From assembly GCA_949775045.1 (NCBI GenBank), contig OX459096.1, positions 36,751,316-36,815,315 of the forward strand: a DNA stretch of 64,000 nt, read 5' to 3'. This document shows positions 49,501-61,400 of the stretch, one piece after another. The stretch's first letter is position 1. Each line of letters opens with the position of its first letter. Under the pieces are notes generated by a model. It did no database searches. It was not told the origin of the DNA and saw only the letters and a program-made list of their open reading frames with translations. The DNA comes from Metridium senile. Taxonomy: Eukaryota; Cnidaria; Anthozoa; Actiniaria; Metridiidae. The position numbers and the translations under genes are program-made.

Positions 49501-50372
49501 ATTTGCAATAACCTTGAAATATAAATCCAGAGATAAAATATATTTTAATATTTTGATGACTGACCATGTATTATGAAAACTATCCAGGCTAGATATACTG
49601 CTAGCACTCTATTTGGTATTTGTGTTTAGTATAGGGACTAATTATCAATAGTGCTTTCCACAGACAACGTCACTGATGCATTATGGGATTGAAATGCGGA
49701 CAAGCCAAGCTCAAAATACATACTAATATGCTGCAACTGCTTTTTTGTCTTGTTGTTTCTAATTCATGGAAAAACTATGGTTTTTCGACTGATATTGACC
49801 TTATTTTCCTTGTAATCAAGGCCTTTTTACAAAGTTTGTCCGCATTTCCATCCTACAAGGCTTTGCAATATCTATTTTAAGTAACTGAAAAATGCTATTA
49901 TGAACTTAGAATGTCTGGACACTTTTCTATTAGGTTGATGAAGAAGATAAAATAATGAAGCGAAAGGCTCGTTTTGGTACTTCTTTGACACAATCATCAG
50001 ACGAATCACTGGAGGTACGTTGAAATAGGAAATGCCAAAGTTCTTTACCTTCCTTGTTTGTTTACCCATTTCAGATCATGTGATGCTACCCTTGGGAGTT
50101 GATTCTTTCACAAATTATATTACATGTTTATCATAAAAGAACAATTCTCAAGAGAATGCCACATGGTCTGAAATGGGCAATTTGCATACGGAGATAAAGA
50201 ACATATTTTAATATAGTTCTTTTATTGATTTATTAATCTTCCAACAGAGTTGTGGATTGTCTAACATGTGGAATTACACCTATAACCTAGACATCTATAT
50301 AAAACAATAATATATTTTCAATTCTGTTTCTAGGCAAAGAAGAAGAAACGTGCAGATCGATTTCAGTCTTAG
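43544..50372 (+). CDS. SARNP: SARNP / CIP29 (Tho1) SAP-domain ribonucleoprotein, ten exons, 230 aa
   Basis: Exons: 43544-43579, 43903-44002, 44330-44463, 44879-44946, 45344-45395, 45748-45821, 47798-47837, 48404-48472, 49934-50014 and 50334-50372, all with consistent phase. Residues 9-45 form a SAP motif (VAELKKELALHGLDTKGIK). A strongly acidic linker follows (about 47-130), then a basic C-terminal half with four spaced copies of an Arg-Phe-Gly type motif (KRFGG, ERFGA, ARFGT, DRFQS). This is the known layout of SARNP, which binds RNA and the helicase DDX39B/UAP56 in the TREX mRNA export complex in the nucleus. The human protein is about 210 aa. Each repeat falls on its own exon. AATAAA follows at 50915. 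Confidence 0.95.
44681..44786. mobile_element. Hairpin MITE in SARNP intron 3
   Basis: AAACATGTTGTGAGTTGTAA at the left pairs with TTACAGCTCACAGCATGTTT at the right, with some mismatches. Confidence 0.6.
45032..45290 (+). pseudogene. Non-LTR retrotransposon reverse-transcriptase 3' fragment
   Basis: The + strand translation gives LQRIQNAVVRLVF and SLHWLPVESRIEFKML, the conserved C-terminal part of CR1/L2/Jockey-type LINE polymerases. A stop follows near 45167, and a further APKLWN motif appears near 45273. It is truncated and broken, so inactive. Located in SARNP intron 4. Confidence 0.8.
45911..47337. mobile_element. TTAA-flanked 1.4-kb element in SARNP intron 6
   Basis: TTAA at both ends encloses the inverted termini GGTGGCTGACTACTATAC. 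The termini share GGTGGCT with the 6681-10156 element, so both may be moved by one piggyBac-like enzyme. The interior has no transposase frame and includes the 124-bp tandem repeat at 47001. Confidence 0.75.
47001..47250. repeat. Two 124-bp tandem repeats
   Basis: Units start TATGTTGTGGATTATTTGGT and end ACACCCATTTTTCTCTTT, with a few substitutions between them. They generate several overlapping frames on both strands that I do not treat as genes. Confidence 0.93.
47899..48010 (-). mobile_element. tRNA-derived SINE (family 2) in SARNP intron 7
   Basis: On the minus strand, an A-box region GATGTATTGGTTAACACATC is followed by an anticodon-arm-like AGACTAGAATGC and a B-box GGGTACGAGTCCC. The tail GATATTTTTCTCATGTATC is shared with the remnants at 28100 and 44140. 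It resembles a degenerate tRNA and is unlikely to be a working tRNA gene. Confidence 0.7.
48856..49408. mobile_element. 553-bp MITE in SARNP intron 8
   Basis: Left GCTACAATTCATGTGCAAAA and right TTTTGCACATGATTGTAGC are inverted. An internal copy of ATCATGTGCAAAATTGTTGG at about 49143 repeats the left terminus. Confidence 0.75.
50065..50177. mobile_element. Short foldback in SARNP intron 9
   Basis: CCCATTTCAGATCATGTG and CACATGGTCTGAAATGGG are inverted around an AT-rich centre. Confidence 0.65.
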
Positions 50373-50914
50373 TTAATAGACGTTTTCTTATTTTACAAAT
50401 GTCCAACTTCCCTGCTACACTGTAAGAGAGGATACCTTTTTCGATCGTACTGGCGAAGGAGTAGCCTCTGAAACCAGGGAAATGTTCAACTGAAAGTTCA
50501 GCAATATACTTCAACAACATTTTGTTGCATGCTGCACATTGCATTCCAAGAATAGAAATATTTTTGTACTTGGTAATAGAAAGCTGTATGAATGTCATAA
50601 TTTAGATGTTTGCCCAAAAATGTTTATTTGGATATTTAGGAAATGAAAGAATTCTTTAATATTTAAACATTTTTGTGGCGCTATGCAAAAAAAATGATTG
50701 ATGTATCTTGGAAAGCAATATTTAGTTTGTGACAAAAAGGTAGTCAACAATGGTTGAAATAACTGCACGAGATGCTGTTCATGTAAGGGCTAAGATGTAT
50801 GTTTGTAAACAGTATGTTTTGTCTATATGTACATAATTTTTGTTTTTTAGTTGTCTTTTTGTAATGAAGATTGTAAACTAAGTATTGAAGCAGACGTTTT
50901 TAATACAATGATCT

Positions 50915-50920
50915 AATAAA
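50915..50920 (+). terminator. Polyadenylation signal of SARNP
   Basis: AATAAA about 540 bases after the SARNP stop codon, after AT-rich 3' UTR without other structure. Confidence 0.6.
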
Positions 50921-51084
50921 TTATGTATTGCCATATAATTTAACTTGTATCTAGTTGGTTGATTTTGGTTGCAATTCAAGCATTCATTTTGTCCAAGTGA
51001 ACTTGGTCGATCCATCTTCTGTCTCACTTTGCAAAGGGGGTGAATTGTCCGTAAAGGGGGTGAAACGTCTGGTACAATTGAGCC

Positions 51085-51305
51085 CCTCCCAGGGGGAGGG
51101 GGGTGCATGCTCCCATGATCTTTTTGCATTTTTCCCCTAAGTGTTCCCCATAAGTAAAATAACTGTTTCCCTGAAATGTTTTACCTTATGATCCCATGAT
51201 CCCCAAAAACTATTTTTTTATCATATTTTGTTTCCTGAAAATAATTTGGCAGTACCCTTGTTCCCTTCAAATAAATGTGCTTGCTCCCTAAAACCCCTGG
51301 AAGGG
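51085..51305. repeat. Poly-G-led dispersed repeat, copy 2
   Basis: Same order of motifs as 23530-23805: G-run, TGCATGCTCCCATGATC, GTTCCCCATAAGTAAAATAA and CTGAAAATAATTTGGCAGTA. Confidence 0.85.
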
Positions 51306-51514
51306 GCTCACAAAGAGTCCAAGTTGCAAAAGATATTTTGGTTATTTCTGCTCTGATTTCTCTTATTATAATACATTATTTACTATCAAGAATCTGATTG
51401 GCTAAGAGCATGCAAATTATTTTCACAATTGGCTAGCCAATTAGTTTTAGCTTATCTGTAGGTTGCGCCTGCATTGCATTACTCGCCAAAATATTATTAT
51501 TTTTTACAAAATAT

Positions 51515-51696
51515 CTGGTGGTTGTCTCACTGCAAATATCATGTCTGTTATTGATCGAGGAGGTCTGAAGCCAGACTGTAATTCTGGATAGACATCCTCA
51601 GCTATCACTTGAAGGCTCTTCAACAGAATCTGTTCTAGCTAGTACTTGACCTGTAACGGTCAGTAGGGATATGCCACAGTAGTTATTAAAGTCACT
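51515..51696 (-). pseudogene. Non-LTR reverse-transcriptase fragment, frameshifted
   Basis: Minus-strand translation gives SDFNNYCGISLLTVTG, then after a frameshift QVIAEDVYPELQSGF and PRSITDMIFAVRQ. These correspond to the NNYRGISLL and palm-region motifs of LINE polymerases. It is short, frameshifted and inactive. Confidence 0.8.
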
Positions 51697-52366
51697 TCGA
51701 ACTCGTGGATTGCAAATCCTCGAGTCGTAGTCAAGTGGTACTAAACTCTAAGCGCTTCCAAAATGTTCCAGCAATCCAGGAGTTGGCCATTGGGGCCCTT
51801 TGAGTGATGATCTTCGCGTCGGTTTTTAGTAAACGAATCGAATCATAATTAAGACCGAAGTCTTTGAAGAATTTGTAAGACTGAATAGAATATACATCCA
51901 CGTAAACCATTTCATTACTTTAATTTTACAATAGCATTAAAACATTTTAAATAAATCTAAGTACAGCCATTCACGTGAACCCAGGCCACCGAGTTATTTC
52001 TTCACGAAACCACTCAATAGCCCCTTGGGTTCAAGTAAATTAATTAACTACTTATAACTTACTTGGATATCAATATATTTACAATTCTATCGCCTCTTTG
52101 TTCTATTTTAATGGAACGACAAAAACAACTGGAACAAGCATTTGTCATGTCAGACCAACTTTGGCTGCACAGTATCTCTACAATTTGGACTTCTAATATA
52201 GGGGCTATTAATCCGTGGATTAATTGAAGCATTAGTAATATTTATCAATAGCAAACTATATGGTATTCAGTCTCATGCATAAATGGGTACTCTCACATGT
52301 TCTTCTTATTGTACTCCAATATTAACAGTATTTCAAAACGCAACGTAACTTTCTCGTATTATTTGC
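51697..52366. other. Spacer between SARNP and TROAP-like 3' ends
   Basis: No coding exon is supported. AT-rich, with no further repeat that I could define. Confidence 0.5.
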
Positions 52367-52372
52367 TTTATT
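52367..52372 (-). terminator. Polyadenylation signal of the TROAP-like gene
   Basis: AATAAA on the minus strand 72 bases after the stop codon at 52446-52444. Confidence 0.65.
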
Positions 52373-52443
52373 CGCACGAGAACTATTGGGTTTGACTTTT
52401 CATGAGATGACCAGGTAAAATGAGTCGTGCCCTAAAGGCGTCA

Positions 52444-55400
52444 TTACCGAATGCTGGCGTGGATTGGACAGTTGATGGTCTCTGTACATAGACACACAGG
52501 TACAAAATGCTGAAATACAAAACACGAAAATAGTCTTTAGTTATTTACTATGACAAAAGAAACAATACTGAAAAAAAGATGAATGCAATCATAAGGTTGT
52601 CAAGAATATTTTGAAAAATATACTCTGCTTATTAGTTTGGTTATATAAAGATATTGGAGAACGGCTATCAATTATAGCTATCGTAGTAAATGTAGTAAAG
52701 TTCTTAGTGGTTACAAGTTACTACTACCAAAATTACTCAACTGTTAGCACCGCCAAAAAAACGATCAATAGCGTTTTGAATTCCGGTTAACTCACATGAC
52801 CATTTGGGGCGCTCCAAATGGTCATGTGACATTAAAATAACGTTATTTTAACGATATTTTAACGTATTTTAATGTCACATGACCATTTAGAGCACCCCAA
52901 ATGGTCACATGAGTTAACCGGAATTCAAAACACGATTGATCGTTTTTTTGGCGGTGCTAACAGTTGAGTAATTTTGGTAGTAAGCTGTATTACAGTCAAA
53001 CCAACTCATGGTCGAAAATGAATTTGTTCTTATCTTGTTTTGAAATTTGCATAAATTAATCGAATTTTGAAAATTTCATAAAAGGACTCAAATCAAAACA
53101 TTGTTTTCCTAATTTTTTTTTAGCAACAACTAAACTTAGGAGCTGTTTATATGAAGGCGAGTTGTCCCTGCTAGCCGGGATAACTCTATTGTTTTGAGTC
53201 CCCCGGAGAATACAAAACAAAAAAGTTATCCCGGCTAGAAGGGACAACTCGCTTTCATATAAACAGCCCCATAGTTCAGTTACAGAAATATTGTTATAAA
53301 TACTTTCTAAAGCATTTTAATATATTACCATCATCAGTTATTGACCATAGATGGTGATTTCGGGACCATTATCGGTTGACGGTCGAATTCTGGATTTTTA
53401 AATTTAAAAGTTTCGTTTCATTTATGCAAATTTCAAAACAAATGTAAATTCAAATTTGCAGAAATATATCGGATCTTCTAACATTGATAGGAATGCATCA
53501 GCTGATTTAACTGTAATCACTATCAAAGACAAGTTGTTAAAATTTAAGGTTAACTCACTCTCCTTTCCGTGTAGCTTTAAGTAGCTTTAAATACCCGTAA
53601 AACGGAGTAAAATCGGAGCGCACCGTCTGCCTCAAGTTTATCAGTCTATGACTATCACGAGTTATACCGACGTTAAATAAGGTTACTTTACTTTACTTTT
53701 TCACGTGACAATTTGGGGCCGCTCCAAATGGCATGTAACATTGAAATAACATTATTTTAACGTATTTTAATGCCACATGACCATTTGGACTGTAAAACGT
53801 AATTTCTGCGGTAGGTTTAGTAACTATTCCTGTTGGGAATTTAAAATACCTAGCAAAACGTACCTGTGAATCTCCTTCATGAAATAGCTTGGTCAGTGGG
53901 TTTTGTAGGTTTCTGTTGCATGGCTTTTTTATCCTTTTCCCTAGAGTAGAAAATAGCGTAACTTCTGCGTCCAATAGAGCTTGATATGTTAACGACGCAG
54001 ATGGAAGAGAAACTTCCTTCACGCTAGCTAATTCTCTTGACGTACTTTTTGCAACTCTAGTTGCAGGTGTAATGCAATTTACTCGCTTGACTTTGGGTTT
54101 TAACGAAGATCTCAGAGAAAGACTTTCTTCAACAAAGTTGTTCTTGTCAGTTGAACAGTTAGTGGATATCTGAGACACGTTTCGTTTCAAAGAGACAGTC
54201 ACATTTTTACTTGTAAAATGTCCATTCTTGAATTCACTTGATACCCCCTGTTTTAATGAATTTGGAGCATGTGTTTCTCTATACGACTGCTGAAAGGCTG
54301 TTGAACTGACAGGCTCGTCAAGCTGTAAAGTGTCCTCTTCATTGAAAAAGGTATTACTGCAGTCCATGAGGTTTGGTCGTGAGCTAACATTTAATTCTCT
54401 CGCTGCGTTTACGTCCAACTTAACAGGGCCACAAAACACTTGGTTATTACGACTTGCCAATGAACTATTAGATATGCCGCTGAAATAAGAAGGAACTGCA
54501 GGCTCATTCCATAATGCAGTCACGTCGATTCCCGGTGTTGAACTGTAAACAGTGTCTTTTAGTAATTGTTGATTGACTGTTGTTTTGTTAGGTCTGTTTG
54601 CCGTGTATTTCTTAATAGAACTTAGTAATCCAAAGGCCACGTCTCCCACAGGCATCCTAACAGGTGTCTTGATAGGAGTTGGAGCAGTAAAACCTCCAGG
54701 CGTGGCTAACCTTCGAGGCTGTTCAGGCAAATGACGCTGGATTGGTGTTTTACTTTGCGGCGTTTTTGCACGTATTGTGACACTCATGTGATTTTCCGGA
54801 GTGGCGGCTATCCATTGATCTCTTGTATTTGTTTGTGATCCCACGGGAATTTTCCATGGTGTGTTGCGGAGGGTACTTGGGGTACAGATTACCTCTGGGG
54901 GGCTTGTAAGTGGGACACACCCACTGATATTAATAGAAAGTGTAGTCATCATGTTGTTGTCATTATTTGTCATTCGTGTCTCCAAATCATCACTACGTTC
55001 TTTTGTGCTGTTTTCTTCAAGCTCAAGAAGTTGCAAGTCTTCCATGGCTTGCTTTTCGAGTTCTTCCAACTGCAACTAATAAGTGTTATGGATGTAGTTA
55101 ATAGTTTAACAGTAGCTATGTCCACAATTGCAAGAAAAAAAGGAAAAGAACAAAAACAATAACAACAAGGGAAAAGGGAAGAAGAACAAAAACAAGAAGA
55201 ACAATAAGAAAACTCTACGATCACCACCGATATCAACAACCACAAGGATCATGGGAAAGGAACAAAAACGACAACAAGGAAAAGGGAAGAAGAAGACAAT
55301 CAAGAAGAACAATAAGAACACTCTACGAAGACCACCACCACCGATATCAACAACCACAAGTTACATGGGAAAGGAACAAAAACGACAACAAGGAAAAAGG

Positions 55401-58400
55401 GTATAGAGGAAAAGAAGAACAATAAGAATAATAAGAAAACTCAACGACCACAACCACCGCCAATAACAACAACCACAAGGAGGATGACGAAAACAGTGAC
55501 AACAACTGAATGAAGAAATACAAGAATAAAATTTATCTACGTTCAGTCATTATGTCGAAACTGTTTTTTATCATATACATATCGAGATTTACTAGTTAAA
55601 AGTCTACTCAATATTTTTGGTTCGTTTATTCCAGGTTGATCTAAGACAATCAAAAAGCGCGTATTGTTTTTTCACGAGGAAAGTGATAAGTCCAATCACT
55701 TCCCGCCTCATTTCTGGCGAAAACAAACCCTACTTTTCAAGGTTTTTATGGTCGTAGACCATGAGGGCGCTGGGTCTAATTGTTTTAGTATAAACCAACA
55801 AGTACAAATGTAGGTTAAACTTTGCCTTAGTTTGAAAGAAAAGTAACATTTCAATCGTTTTATTTGGCCAAAAAGACAGTTAATCAAAAGTAAAGATACC
55901 GAGCGTGTGCTCATGGAAAGAAATGCAAAATTAACTATATATGATTAATAAGACACTTTCACTAAAAATCCAGTTATAAATCGCGATATATATAATATGA
56001 TAAAAAGAAAACATGGAAAGTGCGCGCGTGCGGTTTTTATTCACGAGTAGTTTCGTTTCATAAAACTCACGCGGTGGAGGACTTGCTAGTTCGTTCCTTT
56101 ATGATACTTCGCAACTCGTGAATAAAAACCGTACGCGCGCACTTTCCATGAAGTAATCTCTATATATGGTAATATATTACCTTTTCTCTATCACTGATTA
56201 TTGTTGTTGTGTCATCCTCTGTAAAAAGCTTCATAGCAATAGACATTGAGTCGAGAGTTGGTGATTGGTTCACATATAATGAAGCATCTTTAGAACTAGT
56301 GGTTACTGGATATGCACGCTTTTCTGTAGTTTCTTCTCTCTTAGTAGAATAATTGATTTTATTGGCAGGCATTTTAAGTATGGAACCACCCTAAAGAAAG
56401 AACCAACACAGTAAATACCAACTATCATATCATGTAGCCTATGATGGTGCTACTGTTGTTGAGCTTTAGTTAGCCTCCCAAGTAATCGAGCTGTACAATT
56501 GGTGGGACAAGATAGTTGTGTGTCAGAAAGTGTCAAAAAAGTAGCGCATCTTTATGTTTGATTTGTTGTTTTGACAAATAGTCAAGTCAATCTACGGATG
56601 TTTTTGGGTCCAGTCCAAACAAATTGCAATAGAATTTTTCTCACTGTAATTATGTTAGGATAGGTGTCTTAAACAACATACTAAAAATCCCAAAAAATCC
56701 CATTGGTGGAACATCCTCAAAAATCGAATTAAAGATTTCATCATTTCACCACAGGGAACCCGCAATTGGAAAAAATATGACTAAGCTGTTAAATTTTGTC
56801 AAATATGAAATGATAGAAATATTTCCATTATATTATGATAGAATAGTGTTTCTGTACAGATATTTTCAATTTCCAATCAAATAGGTTGAAGTAATATGAT
56901 AAAAATCAATATATAGAATACTCACCACAGGGATCCCGCATCTCAAAACTGAAATTTTAAAATGTTCGAAAAAATTTCTGAAGGAATTTCACTAGAGAAG
57001 TGAAGATAAAAATAACTATTAGAGTTTTGTTTCATTGTGAATTCAGAACAAAAATGTTTATTCATGATGTGTGAAGTATTTATACCTATACTAATCAGTA
57101 CCCTGGTCACCAGAGGCTTGCATAACTTTCTCCCTGACACGTATTTTGAGCTGCGAAGCAGCAAGACTTGTTTATTTTCATTTTTGTTAATGGGTCGTTT
57201 ACAAGGGACATTTTCTCGTAATTGATCCCGATTTTGTACACAAAAGTTATATTAGATCCTGGCCTGCTCCCAAAGCCTCGCGCATTTTGATCCCTGACCC
57301 ATGAATTTATTCATATTATCCCGATCCCTCTTCTGTGATCCCTGATTCCAGCTGATTCTGACTATATGTGATTCCTGATCCTAGGCATGTGATCCCTGAT
57401 TCCACATCCCTCGTCACGACCTTGAGATTGAATGTTATAATTTAACTAGATACGCTGTAGTACATTTGTACATATGCTAAGCGGCAAGACGATTGAACAT
57501 ACTATATAAAGAGGCCATTTGCAATGGGATTCAGCATTATTTCTGTCAGTTCTCTACCACACATCAGTCTATCAGCGGTATTCACACTGCGCATTAGAAT
57601 ACTGGATCTATTTTTAATCCGTCAAAGCTTGGCATAGCAGCAGGCGCGTCTAACAAGGTTTGATTCGTATATAGAAAGGATCGATAAACTTCTGAATATT
57701 TAACCTGCAGAGTTACTTCCATCATCTGTATTTAAATGTACCGACGGCACGTTTAGAGTATGAGTGGTTTCCTGTTGCACTAACTGTGACTACCGAACTA
57801 AGTGGTTTCTATATCTTCTAAGTGGCTGCGATTGCTGGTCACTTTTTCCACCTGTGAAATGCGCTATTTTAGACATTTCATGAATAATGCACTTCTTGAA
57901 TTTTCAGGGTTTTTTTCATCTGATGAGAGTAAATAGAAACCAATTGTCGCACCTCACTATCTACAACCTCTTCTGGCATTGGCTTGCTCTTCTAAAGGCC
58001 CGTCTACACTACCCTGGATAAATTTGAAAATGGAGCTTTACTTATTTAGTTAGGCTAATTCTTCAATATCATGCGGCTGGTAACACTGCTTCTTGAATAC
58101 CATGCCGTTTGTTATAAAAAGGCTCTTCGTCTATGCCATAGTCCCAGCACTCGGCAAAGTCCATGAGGTTGATAGTGGCTGTATTTAAGTACGAGGCCTT
58201 ATTTACTAGCAACCTTTTTACATACCTACCGCAAAGTTGATCTAAATGCTAGAATTGTAAGCCCTGTCCACACCGCCATGAGCTCAGTGCCCTACTCTTA
58301 GTCGAACAGTTGTGTGTGGTGTGTGGAGAGACGGGACCTCTGGTTTTAATTACATCCTTATCGTGAAGAAGACGTGAAAGTCTAACTATTTGCAAATGCC

Positions 58401-61400
58401 CATTTACAAAGGCATCACCTAGCTTCTTCTCAACTATTTTAAGACCCTGAGTATTGGTCTGGCCGAGACGCGAATCCCACACTATACCAACTGGTTGGCC
58501 AACCTTTAACTAAGGCCCTGTCCACACTAGTGCGTTTTCGTTTGGACCCGTTTTCGTTTGATTTGAAAACGCATCGATCGCGTCACACTACCGTTTTCGA
58601 CTGTCCACACTAATACGCTCAAAAACGATCGAAACGATGGTGTTGCGAAAGTTTGACAATATGCAGAGGCTAATGTGGTACATTTGACGTAAGCGTTTTC
58701 ATTTCGATACGTTTTCGACTGTTCATACTAATACGATATGTATGCGTTTTCATTTTGATCCACTTTCAAGAGCGTTTTCAAATCGAATCACAACAAAACA
58801 AAACTATAATAGTGATTTTTATCTTCACTTCTCTAGTGAAATTCCTTCCTTTTTTCGAACATTTTAAAATTTCAGTTTTGAGATGCGGGATCCCTGTGGT
58901 GAGTATTCTATATATTGATTTTTATCATATTACTTCAACCTATTTGATTGGAAATTGAAAACATCTGTACAGAAACACTATTCTATCATAATATAATGGA
59001 AATATTTCTATCATTTCATATTTGACAAAATTTAACAGCTTAGTCATATTTTTCCAATTGCGGGTTCCCTGTGGTGAAATGATGAAATCTTTAATTCGAT
59101 TTTTGAGGATGTTCCACCAATGGGATTTTTTGGGATTTTTAGTATGTTGTTTAAGACACCTATCCTAACATAATTACAGTGAGAAAAATTCTATTGCAAT
59201 TTGTTTGGACTCAAACCACAGATTGACTGGACTAAAAGGGCACTGATTTTGAAAGCAACATTAACAATTTTTTAATGTTGAAGAAAAATTCACCTTGCTG
59301 TCAACAAGTTAATGCCTCAGGATGGTTTTAGTTCGTGTACTGGGAATCACGGCTTTACAGCTTATTCTATAATTTTTAACGCTGAAAAATGCGAAACTGA
59401 AAAGGGCCATGGGATATTTTAATCGAGGCATCACGACGAGTGAGGTGAAAGAACGGGGGAAAGAGACACTTAACGTGTCACATAAAATAAAGTACATACA
59501 AAACGCAGGTTTAGTCATCTAAACTCTCACGAATAGATTAAAATCCCGTGTTCTCTTTCAGTCTCAAGATATAAGGCTTGACGCCGGTTTTTTTTTCAGC
59601 GACAACGGTAAATTGACATACCGTAAACAACCGTGCTCCGAACTTCAATAAATAGCAATTAATACATGAACGCGCGAAGATGTGAGATTTATCTTCGAGT
59701 GTTGAAGTTGATATCTCACGAGTGAGTGCAGCAAAGTGTTCATGTTTTAAATCAAGAAATTATTTTAAAGCGCTAGAAACATAGGCACGTGTGATACTAG
59801 AAATATCAACACCGGACACATGTGTATGTCATACATGTGCATATCAGCGACAACGGTAAATTGACATACCGTAAACAACCGTGCTCCGAACTTCAATAAA
59901 TAGCAATTAATACATGAACGCGCGAAGATGTGAGATTTATCTTCGAGTGTTGAAGTTGATATCTCACGAGTGAGTGCAGCAAAGTGTTCATGTTTTAAAT
60001 CAAGAAATTATTTTAAAGCGCTAGAAACATAGGCACGTGTGATACTAGAAATATCAACACCGGACACATTTGCATGTCATACGAGTTTTATCAGTGTGTG
60101 AAATCCCTATAAAACACTGTATGTTATATAATGAGGTATTTTAAAGTCTTCTCACTTTTTATGTAGAGCAACTAAGTACCTTATTATGAACTACGGTTTG
60201 TTGGTTGCGATGTGGAGTAAGGACATCAGACCAGCTCACTTGCTTTTTAGAACTGATAGGGGCCTGAGATTTAGTGTCCAGTTCACCTCGACTTGGTGTC
60301 ATCAAAGCCATATTTATGGGTGGTTTAACTTCTTGTTCTTTTGGTTCTTTTCTTCTCTCCGGTATTAGGGGTCTAGTGAACGTATTTATTTCATTCTCTG
60401 TGATGATAATACATGATAATAATATAAATAAGCGGTTGATAGATATTGCATGCATTTCACTTTATCATGACGTTTCAATAAATGTCCCCACAATTTTAGT
60501 TTTACGCTCTAAAACCGGCACACATACGTACCTTTTGATTCTTTAAGGGGTGTTGCATGTTGAAATCCAATCACGGTAGAGCCAACAGAATATTGAGTCT
60601 TGCATGGGGTAGGAATATTGTGGTTTTGTCTGGATGGAGTAGGTGTTGGAATAGTATAGTTTGGTAGGTTACTAGCCAGTAGAGAAGGTCTATCGTTTGC
60701 TGTCCTCGATGTCTTATTTCCAGTAAAGTATATAGATGTGCGCTTTTCATGCTGTAATTACAGTAAAATAATTGTTATTTAGGAAGCACAACAGTAGGGG
60801 TTTGAATAGTTTTAACTATCTGATATTCAAGACTCCCGAAAATATGTTTTTTTTTTCCATTGAACTATCGTTCACAACTTGTTTGTGAAATGTCTCTAGA
60901 GTCAAATTGTGTTCGATTGACGGAAGAGAATTGCGCACTCATTAAACAATGGTAACACACTCTGAATCAATAACAAATACTGACCTTATCTTCAAAGATT
61001 GACTGTCTTTTATTGGCAAATGGCATTGTTCTAGTAGAGGCCATAGTATGTCTTGATGTTGTTTTGTTGTCAATGCCTTTGTTGTTCAGAATACTTTGTA
61101 GAGCCGTAGAATCAGGTTTGAATGTGATTTCATCATCATCATTATCATCTGTAATAAGACAATGGTCTAACAGTTAGTTTCAAAGCCAAAAGCTCCAATT
61201 ATAGTACAATAGACTTAATAGACTAAATATTGATAAATAAGAGACAGTTTCCTCCTAATTATGGTGAATGCAGGTTTTGCCTATATCTCAAAGAGAAAAA
61301 AAATTAACTATATAACTGATATGTAGATTTAAAAAGCACTTTTGATGCTTTCATTTCTTCATTTCAGCATGATTATGCAGCACAAGAGGATAACGTGGAA

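Larger units (their letters stand above)
56585..59240. repeat. Large inverted repeat, ~435-bp arms, in TROAP-like intron
   Basis: Left arm about 56585-57020 and right arm about 58800-59240 are near-identical inverses. Shared text includes CACCACAGGGAACCCGCAAT and CACAGGGATCCCGCATCTCA. The 1.78-kb between them holds a GATCCCTGA repeat (57225-57420), a SINE (58255-58503) and a hAT-like terminus (58513-58790). Confidence 0.9.

Noticed and set aside
53693..53863. 57-codon extension of the long TROAP-like exon
   Set aside because: A consensus donor (CACAG|GTACGT) ends the exon at 53864. Splicing to 52509 restores the conserved ending, while the extension runs into a MITE copy.
55106..55406. Lys/Asn-rich + frame and Phe/Leu-rich - frame
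   Set aside because: Both come from purine-rich tandem repeats in an intron.
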